Below, piece by piece: positions 25,201 to 33,839 of a stretch of 64,000 nucleotides of DNA (positions are counted from its first letter, which is position 1; each line of letters opens with the position of its first letter). The position numbers were made by a program, and so were the translations under genes. The notes under the pieces were generated by a model, which worked only from the letters and a program-made list of their open reading frames with translations, searched no databases and had not been told where the DNA came from. This DNA is from Stenotrophomonas maltophilia. Lineage in GTDB: Bacteria; Pseudomonadota; Gammaproteobacteria; Xanthomonadales; Xanthomonadaceae. Where the stretch lies: the NCBI RefSeq assembly GCF_039555535.1, contig NZ_CP154630.1, positions 4,477,001 through 4,541,000 of the forward strand, in the 5' to 3' direction.

Positions 25201-26236
25201 CCAGCAATCGCCATTGGAAGCTGTAGACGCCCGGCAATGAAGGAGCTACCACATCGAATTCAAAGAACGCAGGCAGCTGTGGACTGACTTCATTCGGCAT
25301 TGGAACCCGCGCCCTGCCCCACCGGACATTATCATTGGGATTCCAGGAACCCAATGCATAGCCCGCAGACGCCGACCACGTGGTATTGCCCGTATTGACG
25401 AACTTCAGCTTGACGCGATAGGTCCGCCCGGCCTCCATGCTGGTCGGAACCTCTTGCTCATACATGACGCCGCGATTGAGCCTTCCGGTCGTCTCAAAGG
25501 TCTGCTCGCTGCTGGTGCTACCAAAGCGAGCACCATTCCGGTTCATTTGCCATTGGAGCGTTGTCGGCCCGTTCTCACTGGCCGCTACTCCGTTGAACGT
25601 AAACGTCGCTGTGCCACCCGGAGCCACGTCATGAGGTACAGCAACCTCGGCAATTCCTAGCTTCGTAGCGCCGGAAACGTAGCGCTCGGCCTGCCCCAGT
25701 CGATAGCCTTCCACTGCTCGCCACGTTGTGTTGCCCGTGTTCCGGAAGGTGACGGTACCGCTGAATGGGGTTCCTCTATCGGCCGAGTTAGGCCAGCTTG
25801 CAGAGACGTACTCCGCGCCGTCGAAAGGGGTTGGCGGTGCCGCCACCGTGACCGTGATCGTGGGTGAGATTAGTTGTCGGGAAGACTCATTGCCGTTGAA
25901 GTTGCGCACGCCAAATGCCTTGTAGACATACTGATACGTGCCCGCCGACAGACCGTTCTCGGTATAGGTCCCGTTCGGAAGTCGGGAGATCACTTGGCCA
26001 TTGCGCGTGAGCTGTATGTCTTCCAGATACTCCGCTTTGGGGCCGGTACTTGTGACGCCACTTTTGAGCTGCAACTGATAGGTTGCTGGTGCCGTGTAGG
26101 AGGTTTGGGCTGGCCCCGTAAGTTCAATCCAAGCGTCAGCGTGTGCCACTTGGCATAGGAAGATGATCATCAGCCCCAGCAGAACCGCCGCGGCCATGCG
26201 CAGTTTTTCAGCGTTCACGCTTGCCATCCTTGACAT
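22211..26236 (-). CDS. RHS-repeat polymorphic toxin with HHLIE C-terminal domain
   Basis: 1341 aa. A signal peptide (AVLLGLMIIFLCQVAHADA) is followed by Ig-like domains with FRNTGNTTW and FVNTGNTTW repeats (about 110-370), and YD/RHS repeats (about 590-1060). The RHS core closes with ARFISPDPLAAS and YRYASNNPFRFSDPTGA (to 1126), the usual self-cleavage boundary. The 215-residue tip holds VHHLIEKRFAGVM (His 1270-1271), TEHQVFTNQW and a C-terminal IMDAARSIYANHPAILKSLGL, like HNH/AHH-type nuclease toxins of the SitA6 class. It is cotranscribed with the upstream RHS gene (5-nt gap) and followed by its immunity gene. Confidence 0.88.
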   Translation of the reverse strand: MSRMASVNAEKLRMAAAVLLGLMIIFLCQVAHADAWIELTGPAQTSYTAPATYQLQLKSGVTSTGPKAEYLEDIQLTRNGQVISRLPNGTYTENGLSAGTYQYVYKAFGVRNFNGNESSRQLISPTITVTVAAPPTPFDGAEYVSASWPNSADRGTPFSGTVTFRNTGNTTWRAVEGYRLGQAERYVSGATKLGIAEVAVPHDVAPGGTATFTFNGVAASENGPTTLQWQMNRNGARFGSTSSEQTFETTGRLNRGVMYEQEVPTSMEAGRTYRVKLKFVNTGNTTWSASAGYALGSWNPNDNVRWGRARVPMPNEVSPQLPAFFEFDVVAPSLPGVYSFQWRLLEEGKEWFGRESDNVQITVNGPPSKVIGNIDGVTSDGQIRGWACSTGIDSSIDIHVYTGGAAGSGGTIFLTGKADLASEPAVATSCKAGGNHRFSLPMSNEQRRQRAGQPIYVHGISPVGQPNNTIDGSGAFVVPAAPSGTLSVSPAMCQIAAGAQTCNVTLTWSATDSRAELKRDGGSVVGSGASGSIVVPIGSGTNRFTLSVAGDAIAQAAATAKAAPTLPVNPDNPAPTVARRYVYDDNLRLCKVIEPETGATVFGYDAAGNLAWSASGLELPSLTECNREAPQIAARRVSRNYDASNRLQTVVYPDGLGDQQLEYTPTGQLKTERVFNQDRVPVVTTRTYNSLGSVVSQSRVIGSASARTLAFGYDHMGQHVRTDYPDGYSVQQSLNALGQPVRLQDGTGAVLASNIAYFPSGETAALTYGNGIVRGVTENARQLTSRIVDSGMVDLNYSYDATGNISQISDAVRGDSWKISLGYDRLDRLIQARAPAFGGNGQYTFGYDTLDNIVSMRLPGKRERTFHYDTRNRLELLRDPSGNGVSGFSYDAAGNLAVRNGQTFTYDMGGQLRSAGDVQKYFYDGAGLRAYATASTSAPTSENSPILGQAPITGSHNWDVSIPERGGGELGFLASDLDRSWQYLVGGELIESTQGGETSDYIYLGKRLLAIRTSSATGATLTYLHHDALNTLVATSRANGEVLTRHFWSPYGEADAAPAAKIPGYSGHLADPDTGLVYMGRRYYDPQLARFISPDPLAASTSGGPNFNRYRYASNNPFRFSDPTGACDQATGSHMCNGSWFAGANLTGAPSPTPGGVPQHDPNAPAPAETVKATGLGAIEEYFSERNFFIGQGSLTDFDAVSEAIVVPLMNSPTGSTAAGGLKLASIMVVLRGGNAARGFGNLSRAGEFGIASYNSLKRMVGTGSGLQVHHLIEKRFAGVMQVKEGEMLSVVVTRTEHQVFTNQWRSMFPYGRPPPSQAQIMDAARSIYANHPAILKSLGL

Positions 26237-26241
26237 GCCTT

Positions 26242-28890
26242 TTAGTTGGCGGACTGGGCTACTTCGGTGGTAAGTCCAAAAGCATTTCGTTTGATGCTGA
26301 CTTTGCTGCCATCGGCACGAATGATCTGCGCAGGCCTCCCGTAGTCCGGGCCTTCAAACGCATCGAATCGGGTGATGGTCTGATGGCCGAGTGGATCCAC
26401 GACTGTGGTGGTGGCATTGCTGCTGTAGCCAATGGTTGTAATCAGCAGGCCCTGCTCGCTGTCCTGGGACGAAGAGGTCTTCCGCCCCAGCGCGTCGTAC
26501 TCGGTCCAGGTACCGGTCGCCACCGTGCTATCGCTTGAAGGATAAGAGGTGAACGTCAGGCGACCTTCGCTGTCGTATGCGTTCCTGACCCACCGCTGCG
26601 TGCCGGCGACGTTGTTTGCATCGTATTCGCGCACCAGGAGCGGCTGCCAGAGTGCGTCGAGATAGGTTTCCTGGCGCCGTGCCCCTTGGACGTTATCGAC
26701 TCGCCAGTGCCCCGGCGAAAGGCCGTACTCATCGGCCGCGACCTGACGGAATGAGATGGTAGTCTTGGCCCACTGGTTCTCATCGACCGGCGGTTGGACT
26801 TCGCGCACGCGACCCATCGGATCGTGCAGATAGGAAGTAGTCCTTTGTAGCGCGTCCGTGGTGGAAGTGATCCACCCGTTTCCATCTGCCGACATGCGAT
26901 TGGTGGTGCCATCGGGATTGATGACCAATCGCGGCACGCCGCGATACCAGTCCTGGATCTGCGTTTCGTTCCCCTTTCCATCGCGCACTGCACTGATCGT
27001 GCCATCCGCCGCATAAGTAACACTCTGCAGCAAAGCCCCGGCCCGATAGACGGCATTCGGCTTGGCCATACCGTCATAGGCATACTGTGTGGTGATCTTT
27101 CCCGACGCAGCCTCCTTGACACTCAGCACCTGATCCAAGACCCAAGGGCTGGCCGTATCCAGATGCTCTCGTATCTCAGCCTTGGTACCAGAAGGACCGG
27201 TATAGCTCACGCGTGCCGGACGGGCCTTGCGATCGAAATCGCTGTAGACCACGCGGTAGGTATCGCCATCTTGAGAGAATGTGCTTTCACTGAGAGCGCT
27301 CAGCATGCCCGCCAAGAACTGACCCGCTTGCACCCCGATGGAATGCCCGACCCGCGTACTGAACGGACCGGTCTCGGAACCGAACGTATAGGTGTAGAGC
27401 TCGTCACGCTCCACTTGGCCAGCTGCGTCCAGAACCTGCTTTTGCATGAGCTTTCGCTCGTTCAGAGCTGGATTGGCACCGTAGCGCTCGCGAATCTGCG
27501 TTCCATCCGGCTTGGTCAGGCTGGACCAGCGGCCGCTTCCCGGCAACTGCAGGTTGTAGCTTCGCGTAGTGACCATCGGAGACAGTCCGGGCCCGGTGAT
27601 GGTGCGCTTCTTCAAAGACCACGCTTGGTAGTGCGAGGGTGTCAGTCCATTGCAAGGATCGGAGCGAATGAACAACTCCATTTCAAAGTCGAATATGCCT
27701 TGCGCACCCGAGGGGGCGACCACCGTCATCTGCGTAGGAGGGGGCTCACTACCGGCCCGTATTTCGCACCCGCCCTCATCGTCGGCTTTACGGATAGGGA
27801 AACTGGACTGGAGGCGTCCGCGATGACTGTATGCCCACGCCGAGCCATCCGGAAGCGTGACCTGGGACAAGCCACCGTCGTTTCCGTCCGTGTCGCCAAC
27901 ATACGAATACCGCCATATGCGCCCATTGGCTTGCACGCTGGTCACCCGACCGTCGCCGTCATAGCTCAGGTCAATCCGGCGACCGTCGCTGGACTGAATG
28001 CTAGTGAGTTTGTCTCCGTTGTAACTATAGGACACCCAATTCCCATAACGGTCCTCCACACGCGACGCCAGAAGATAGACCCGCTTACGCCCCACCGAAC
28101 GATTGGCAGCGCCATCACTGAACTGAGCTGTTGCATAGGGCCTTTCCACACCCCAGTCGAAGAAGTACTTCTTCCCATCCGGGGTGTGCCCAATAAACGC
28201 CTCGCCCGGATATCCGTTTCGTGTTGCAGCCAAACAGGTGAACCGTGCTCTCGAAGCCGTCATCCACTTGGGCGCCTCCAAGCCTGGTGCCGTGGCATGG
28301 GACGGATCGTCGGCAATCAGAAGCTCCTCGCCATTTCCGCCATGCCACTTCACGTCAATGCCGAAGCCGATATTGGTATAGCCCCAGGTCTCCAATAGGT
28401 AGGGCGCCTTATTGACCGAACAACGCTGTGTGGTCTGCGCCCCTGGATCGCCCGTAATCCATCCAGCCCCCTTGGTCCATACGCCCGACATGTGGGGAAC
28501 GACGATTTCCCAATCGTCAAACAGCGTCAGCCCTTTGGCCTCGCTATAGCGAGATCCTCGGTTGACGGCCTCAACTCCAAAGCGGCGGGCGATGCTGACC
28601 GGAAGGTCGAAATTGCCAGGTATGGACACGTCTTCAACGAGGAACTCGGTGCTGCCGTCGAAGCCGGAAGTTCGATCCCCGAATACCTCATCTGCGGATA
28701 TGGCGGCAAGCGACTGCGCGCTTTTTACCTTCTTCTCATACTCTTGGTAGTTGAAGAGTCCATCCTGGGCTGAGACGTGGAACCCGACTCCCAGCGCAAG
28801 TGCCAAGCCAACGATGAGCGAGCAAAGCGGCGAGCCCGGATAAACATTGCAGGGAGCATTTTCCCCCCGCCGGTCCTTGGCAGAAATCAT
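26242..28890 (-). CDS. RHS-repeat protein, first gene of the RHS operon
   Basis: 882 aa. A signal peptide (LCSLIVGLALALGVGFHVSAQ) is preceded by a 24-residue hydrophilic start. The N-terminal domain (about 50-250) has FLVEDVSIPGNFDLPVSIARRFGVEA, typical of large RHS/WapA-like shells. YD repeats follow from about 280 (RVEDRYGNWVSYSYNGDKL, SSDGRRIDLSYDGDGRVTSV) to the end. It lacks a DPxG core terminus and a toxin tip. It probably supplies the N-terminal half of a cage completed by the downstream protein, as in TcB/TcC-type pairs; this is inference. Confidence 0.82.
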   Translation of the reverse strand: MISAKDRRGENAPCNVYPGSPLCSLIVGLALALGVGFHVSAQDGLFNYQEYEKKVKSAQSLAAISADEVFGDRTSGFDGSTEFLVEDVSIPGNFDLPVSIARRFGVEAVNRGSRYSEAKGLTLFDDWEIVVPHMSGVWTKGAGWITGDPGAQTTQRCSVNKAPYLLETWGYTNIGFGIDVKWHGGNGEELLIADDPSHATAPGLEAPKWMTASRARFTCLAATRNGYPGEAFIGHTPDGKKYFFDWGVERPYATAQFSDGAANRSVGRKRVYLLASRVEDRYGNWVSYSYNGDKLTSIQSSDGRRIDLSYDGDGRVTSVQANGRIWRYSYVGDTDGNDGGLSQVTLPDGSAWAYSHRGRLQSSFPIRKADDEGGCEIRAGSEPPPTQMTVVAPSGAQGIFDFEMELFIRSDPCNGLTPSHYQAWSLKKRTITGPGLSPMVTTRSYNLQLPGSGRWSSLTKPDGTQIRERYGANPALNERKLMQKQVLDAAGQVERDELYTYTFGSETGPFSTRVGHSIGVQAGQFLAGMLSALSESTFSQDGDTYRVVYSDFDRKARPARVSYTGPSGTKAEIREHLDTASPWVLDQVLSVKEAASGKITTQYAYDGMAKPNAVYRAGALLQSVTYAADGTISAVRDGKGNETQIQDWYRGVPRLVINPDGTTNRMSADGNGWITSTTDALQRTTSYLHDPMGRVREVQPPVDENQWAKTTISFRQVAADEYGLSPGHWRVDNVQGARRQETYLDALWQPLLVREYDANNVAGTQRWVRNAYDSEGRLTFTSYPSSDSTVATGTWTEYDALGRKTSSSQDSEQGLLITTIGYSSNATTTVVDPLGHQTITRFDAFEGPDYGRPAQIIRADGSKVSIKRNAFGLTTEVAQSAN

Positions 28891-29039
28891 GTCCGTTACA
28901 TCCTTGGATGAAGGGCGACAAACGACTCAGCTTCCGTTCATGCGGATGATTACTCGAACTGAAGCATCCCTGTCAAGGCCTGATCTTCATGTTCGGACTT
29001 CCTCAGTTCAATCATCAGTCGTCCTGTTGGGTAGCCAGC

Positions 29040-29173
29040 ATGATCGATGCAGTCTGGCGAGTGCCGGATAGCGAACGCGCGCGCATCAGCTTCGAGCGTT
29101 GGATGAACTCTCAGCGGAAACTGGGACGGTTGCTCTAGGAAGACGCAGAGCCACTGTTGGTCGAGGCGTGCTC
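29040..29173 (+). pseudogene. Remnant of a paralogue of the gene at 16486
   Basis: Read from 29040 the plus strand gives MIDAVWRVPDSERARISFERWMNS..GRLL, a TAG, then EDAEPLLVEA. This aligns with MPADARWRAPDIERLRASFERWLD..GRLLVERAEPSWVEA of the protein at 16486-17082. Only the middle of the gene survives, with an in-frame stop. The rest of the 28891-29304 interval, including the RHS promoter side, shows no gene. Confidence 0.7.
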
Positions 29174-29304
29174 TGGGTGCTCTGGCGAGTGTGCACCAGG
29201 CGAACACCGGCCAGAATCCTCCTAGCCACTTCACCAGCAATTCCCGATAGCTCCCCGCAGCGCACCTGCCGCACGATCAAGCGCCCCTCTGCAGGAAACC
29301 ACAC

Positions 29305-30804
29305 ATGAGCCTGGCGCTGGTCCACAGCCGTGCCCGCGCCGGGGTCGATGCCCCGCTGGTGCGGGTGGAAGTGCATCTCTCTGGCGGCCTGCCTGTCACT
29401 CAGATCGTGGGCTTGGCCGAAACCAGCGTGCGCGAGTCCCGCGAACGCGTGCGTGCCGCCCTGCTCTGTGCACGCTTCGACTTTCCCCAGCGGCGCATCA
29501 CGCTCAACCTCGCCCCCGCCGACCTGCCCAAGGAAGGTGGGCGCTACGACCTGGCCATCGCGCTGGGCATTCTGGCGGCCAGCGGCCAGGTCGATCCGCA
29601 GTCGCTGCTGCAGTATGAGTTTCTGGGCGAGCTTGGCCTGACCGGTGAGCTGCGGCCGGTAGCAGGTGCACTGCCCGCCGCAATTGCCGCCGCCGAGGCT
29701 GGGCGCATCCTAGTGGTGCCTCCGGGGAATGCCGCAGAGGCTGCGTTGGCCGAGCACGCCGATGTGCGAGTAGCGCGTACGTTGCTGGAATGCTGCGCCG
29801 GACTGGGCAATCCGCGCCTGTTGCCAACCGTGGAGCGCGCAGACACGACACCGTTGCCACTGCCCGATCTGGCCGACGTGCGCGGGCAGGCGCACGCACG
29901 GCGCGCGTTGGAAGTGGCCGCAGCGGGTGGGCACCATCTGTTATTGATCGGCAGTCCTGGCTGCGGCAAGACACTTCTGGCCTCGCGTCTGCCCAGTCTG
30001 CTGCCGGATACCGAGGAAGTCGAAGCACTGCAGCTGGCCGCCATTGCATCGGTGAGTGGCGAAGGGCTGGACCCAAGACGATGGCGGCAGCGGCCCTTTC
30101 GGGCGCCACATCACAGTGCCAGTGCGGCGGCGCTGGTGGGCGGCGGCAACCCGCCCTGCCCCGGCGAAATCTCGCTGGCTCATCACGGCGTGCTGTTCCT
30201 GGACGAGCTTCCGGAATGGAACCGCAGTGCGTTGGAGACTCTGCGAGAGCCGCTGGAATCCGGTCACATCCGCATCGCCCGCGCGGCACGCAGCGTGCAG
30301 TATCCCGCGCGGTTCCAACTGGTGGCAGCGATGAACCCTTGCCCGTGTGGCTGGGCCGGTGACCGCAGCAACCGTTGCCTGTGCAGCGATGAACGGATCA
30401 ACCGCTATCGTGCGCGCGTCTCTGGCCCACTGCTGGACCGTATTGACCTGCATATCAGCGTGGCGCGCATGGACGCGGTGGAGCTGCGGGAGAGCACGCC
30501 GCTGGGTGAACCGAGTGCTGCAGTACGTGCGCGGGTGGAAGCCGCCCATGCCCGGCAGCAGGCGCGTGGAGGGCTCAATGCGCATCTGCCGCCGGCAGCG
30601 CTGCGGGCGTGTACCCTACTGAGCGAGGGCGATCAGGACATGCTTGAACAGGCCATCGAGCGTCTGCAGCTTTCCGCACGGGCGATGCACCGGATTCTGC
30701 GCGTGGCGCGCACGATTGCGGATCTGGCGGGTTGCGAGGACATCCAGACCGCGCATCTGGCTGAGGCGATCGGGTACCGGCAGCTGGACCGGGGAAAGCC
30801 TTAG
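29305..30804 (+). CDS. comM: Competence helicase ComM (YifB-family AAA+ ATPase)
   Basis: 499 aa, full length. It has an N-terminal Lon-protease-like fold (about 1-180), then the Mg-chelatase-type AAA+ domain with Walker A IGSPGCGKTLLASRLPSLLP (G216-T223), the loop GGGNPPCPGEISLAHHGVLFLDELPEW carrying Walker B, and the C-terminal YifB domain with MNPCPCGW and CSDERINRYRARVSGPLLDRIDLH. ComM is a hexameric branch-migration helicase that extends homologous integration of transforming DNA. An upstream fragment of the same gene is duplicated at 20793. comM is a known integration target for genomic islands in some bacteria, notably Acinetobacter. Confidence 0.95.
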   Translation: MSLALVHSRARAGVDAPLVRVEVHLSGGLPVTQIVGLAETSVRESRERVRAALLCARFDFPQRRITLNLAPADLPKEGGRYDLAIALGILAASGQVDPQSLLQYEFLGELGLTGELRPVAGALPAAIAAAEAGRILVVPPGNAAEAALAEHADVRVARTLLECCAGLGNPRLLPTVERADTTPLPLPDLADVRGQAHARRALEVAAAGGHHLLLIGSPGCGKTLLASRLPSLLPDTEEVEALQLAAIASVSGEGLDPRRWRQRPFRAPHHSASAAALVGGGNPPCPGEISLAHHGVLFLDELPEWNRSALETLREPLESGHIRIARAARSVQYPARFQLVAAMNPCPCGWAGDRSNRCLCSDERINRYRARVSGPLLDRIDLHISVARMDAVELRESTPLGEPSAAVRARVEAAHARQQARGGLNAHLPPAALRACTLLSEGDQDMLEQAIERLQLSARAMHRILRVARTIADLAGCEDIQTAHLAEAIGYRQLDRGKP

Positions 30805-30828
30805 AAGCACCCGTTGGAGAGGACGTTG

Positions 30829-30915
30829 GTAGAGTCGACTGTTAGTCGACTCGCGCGCGAAGCGCAGATTTCCGCGGAGCCGATGAGTAGAGCAGTCGAC
30901 TAACAGTCGACTCTA
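30829..30915 (+). repeat. GTAG-headed palindromic repeat, inverted pair
   Basis: GTAGAGTCGACTGTTAGTCGACT unit and inverted copy, the same subtype as at 2124, immediately after comM. One end reads CTAT instead of CTAC. Confidence 0.8.
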
Positions 30916-31033
30916 TCCAGAGAAGGTCATGACAGCGGTTGGGACAATGCCATAGCAGGTCATGGCAGCGGATGGTGCGAGGGCGCCAGGGCGGTTCATG
31001 GCAATCCGGCGTCGCCAGGAGCATCCCTGCAAA

Positions 31034-31396
31034 TCAAGCCGCAGTACCCATCCGCCCACGCCTCGCCAGCAGCGCCACCCGACGGCTGACCAGCGCGTGC
31101 AGCTCCGCCAGCTCCGACGCCCGGTCAGCCGTCATGTTCCCGCCAAACACCACCCTCGACAACGCCGCCTCGTCGCTGTCGTCCGGGTGCTGCCAACGGT
31201 CGCGATACACCTTCTGGCACACAAGCCAGGCCTTCCGCAGCCCACCGCCGGGCAGCGGGCGGACTACGCGTTCGTAGACGTGCCAGAACTGGTACTCGGC
31301 ACGCAGGTCGATTTCAGGCGCTACGGACAGCGCCTGCCGGGGCCGTCCTGGGCCCCGGATGCCGAACAGCGGGGTTCGCGGGTTGTGCTGTGCCAT
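31034..31396 (-). CDS. Hypothetical protein, 120 aa
   Basis: A soluble, Arg-rich protein with IDLRAEYQFWHVYERVVRPLP, RKAWLVCQKVYRDRWQHPDDSDEAALSRVVFGGNMTADRASELAELHALVSRRVALLARR. It is predicted mostly helical. I do not recognise it. ATG 31396 is chosen because the conserved-looking part starts there; further in-frame starts reach 31495. It stands alone between comM and a TonB receptor. Confidence 0.5.
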   Translation of the reverse strand: MAQHNPRTPLFGIRGPGRPRQALSVAPEIDLRAEYQFWHVYERVVRPLPGGGLRKAWLVCQKVYRDRWQHPDDSDEAALSRVVFGGNMTADRASELAELHALVSRRVALLARRGRMGTAA

Positions 31397-31520
31397 GCCA
31401 ACAGGATGACCCATCAACATTGTGGGAACCTTGCGTCGCCGCCAGAAAATCCCTGTTGATTGCGCAAGGGGGGGGTCTTGGCGGGTTTGGGTCAACTATC
31501 CACGCATGGCGTGGATCTAC

Positions 31521-33839
31521 CTAGAAGGTTAGCGACGTGCTGAACATCAGCTGCCGGGGCGCACTCCGCTGCAGGGTCTGGTAATCCCCCGAGAACGACG
31601 AGCCGGCGATGGTGGCGGTGCCGATGTTGTGGCGGTTGAACAGGTTGCTCACGTCCAGCCGCAGCTCCAGCCCGGGTACTGCACTGTCCGCACCGAAACG
31701 ATACGCCGCATAGGTATTGACCTGCCAGAACGTGGGCACGCGGATGTCGTTCTCGTAGGTGAAGGGCTGGCGCAGGTAGGAGGTGCTGGTGGCACCAAAG
31801 CGCCAGTCGCCGAAGTGGGCGGACAGGTCGCTGACCAGCGAGATCTGTGGGTAGCCCGGCTGGGCATTGCCCTTGATCGGGTACACCGTATCGCCCACCA
31901 CGAAATCGCTGTCGTAGTACGAACGAGCCACGGCCACGCCCTGGTAGAACTGCAGGTGGTCGGTCAAGTCGGCGGTGATGCCGAGGTCGGCACCGATCAC
32001 GTGCATCTTCGGCATCAGCCGCACGGTGTTGATCTGCGTGAACTGGGTGCCGATGGCGGCCGACAGCAGGCGGTTGCGGATGTCGTTGTAGAACACATCG
32101 CCGGTGATCGTCAGCCGGTCGAAGCGGTGTGATGCGCCCACGGTGAGGTTCCAGTTCTTCTCCGGGCGCAGCGTACCGGCCACGCGGTCGAACTCCTCCT
32201 GGTCGGTGATGGTCCATGCCGAGGCGGTGTAACCGATGTTGCCGCGCTGGGCCACGCGGTAGCCGTTCATGGTGTTGGCCAGGTCGATGAACGCATCGGT
32301 GGATTCAGTCGGGCTCCAGAACAGCGAGACATGTGGCAGGAAGTTGCTCTTCGCGCGCAGCGTGCCGTTCACCGGACGGTCCTTGGCATCACCGAGGCCG
32401 CCACCGCTGGTGCGGAAGTCCACGGCCTTGAAGCCGACACCCAGCTTCAGCGTGTCGTTCAGCACGATGTCGTCCTGCAGGTAGAACTGGCGCGAGCGGG
32501 TCACCCAGCTCGATGCGTTGTCGGTCTTGAACGCGGGGCCGTACACGTCGAACGGGCCGGTGGCCTTCAGCGGCGGGCCCTCGCCCAGCAGTGGCTGCTG
32601 GTACCACTCGGTCTTGGCCGCGGCCTTGCTCTTCTCCTGCCAGAAACCGGCAGTGAAGGTGTGCGCGCCGGTCTCGAACTGCAGGTTGACCATGCCGCCC
32701 AGGCGGTTGAGGCGCGGCGTCTGGACCTGTTCGGAGAACGGTGCGCCGTTGGGCGACGGTACGGTCGGGTCAGTCAGCGTGGCCTGGGTGTGGCTGTTGG
32801 CGTTGTACAGCTGCACGTTGCCACGCAGTGCCGGGGTGATCTGGAAGCGGTGGTTGATCGAGGACACGCGGTCGCGGGTGATCTGGCCGGTGTCGTACGG
32901 AATCAGTTCGGACAGCTCACCGCAGGTGTAGGCGCCGCAGGACTTGTCTGCGTTCTCCGGCGAGGCCACGTACCAGGCCCACGCGTAATCCGGGTAGAAG
33001 ATGTCGGCCTTCCAGCCGAGCTTGCGGATCATGTCGAAGGAGATGTTGTTGTAGCCCCAGACCTTGGCCTTGCTGTCGGACAGGAACACGGTGACATCGC
33101 CCCAGGCGACGTCCTGCTGCAGCTTCAGGTCGCCGCGCAGGAAGTTCTGCGTGCCTTCGCCCTGGTACTTGTCGGCGGACACGCGCTGCAGGTCGACCAG
33201 CACTTTCGGGCCGTGCTCACCGAGCTGGCCGCTCTGCCCGGACACGGTGGTGACCAGCGTGCTGTTGCTGCCCACGCCCTGCTTCACGCGCAGGCTGGGC
33301 GTGTCCTGCAGCTCGCGCAGGCGGTATTCCAGGCTGCCGCCGTTGACGCTGCTGGAGAACACGCTGACCGGTGCGCCACCGGGACTGACCGTGATCGCGC
33401 CGATGCCATCGGGCACGCCCACGTTCACCACGCTGGTGCCGGTGAGCGAGAGGAAGCCGTTGTCGTTCAGCGGCACGCCCTCGAAGGTGATGCCCATTTC
33501 ATTCATGCGGAAGCCACGCACGAACAGGCTGGTGGCCGAGATGTCCAGGCCCAGGCCGTCGGTGGCGGTGTAGCTGGCGCCGGGCACCTGCTTGAGCATG
33601 GCCAGGCCATTGTTGCCGCTGACCATCGCGTCGAGGTCTTCGGCCTTGATGATGTAGCGGTTCGGGCCAACCACCTGGGTCGGTGCAACGGCGGCGCCGC
33701 GCGGTGTGGCGATCACCTGCAGGGCATTCAAGGTGGTGGGCGTGTCGTGCGCGGTCTCGGCCGAGTCGGCGGCATACGCAGGGGCGGCAATGGCCGTGAT
33801 GATCGCCAGGGCGAGGCGCGTCGTGGGCGGGGTGTTCAT
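31521..33839 (-). CDS. TonB-dependent outer-membrane receptor
   Basis: 772 aa. The signal peptide ends AAPAYA (about 1-23). The plug domain (about 50-180) has IKAEDLDAMVSGNNGLAMLKQVPGAS and SLFVRGFRMNEMGITFEGVPLND, followed by a long beta-barrel to a C-terminal aromatic residue (QLMFSTSLTF). It imports a large substrate such as a siderophore or glycan across the outer membrane using TonB energy; the substrate is not predictable here. The start is ATG 33839. No transporter or regulator is adjacent. Confidence 0.9.
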   Translation of the reverse strand: MNTPPTTRLALAIITAIAAPAYAADSAETAHDTPTTLNALQVIATPRGAAVAPTQVVGPNRYIIKAEDLDAMVSGNNGLAMLKQVPGASYTATDGLGLDISATSLFVRGFRMNEMGITFEGVPLNDNGFLSLTGTSVVNVGVPDGIGAITVSPGGAPVSVFSSSVNGGSLEYRLRELQDTPSLRVKQGVGSNSTLVTTVSGQSGQLGEHGPKVLVDLQRVSADKYQGEGTQNFLRGDLKLQQDVAWGDVTVFLSDSKAKVWGYNNISFDMIRKLGWKADIFYPDYAWAWYVASPENADKSCGAYTCGELSELIPYDTGQITRDRVSSINHRFQITPALRGNVQLYNANSHTQATLTDPTVPSPNGAPFSEQVQTPRLNRLGGMVNLQFETGAHTFTAGFWQEKSKAAAKTEWYQQPLLGEGPPLKATGPFDVYGPAFKTDNASSWVTRSRQFYLQDDIVLNDTLKLGVGFKAVDFRTSGGGLGDAKDRPVNGTLRAKSNFLPHVSLFWSPTESTDAFIDLANTMNGYRVAQRGNIGYTASAWTITDQEEFDRVAGTLRPEKNWNLTVGASHRFDRLTITGDVFYNDIRNRLLSAAIGTQFTQINTVRLMPKMHVIGADLGITADLTDHLQFYQGVAVARSYYDSDFVVGDTVYPIKGNAQPGYPQISLVSDLSAHFGDWRFGATSTSYLRQPFTYENDIRVPTFWQVNTYAAYRFGADSAVPGLELRLDVSNLFNRHNIGTATIAGSSFSGDYQTLQRSAPRQLMFSTSLTF

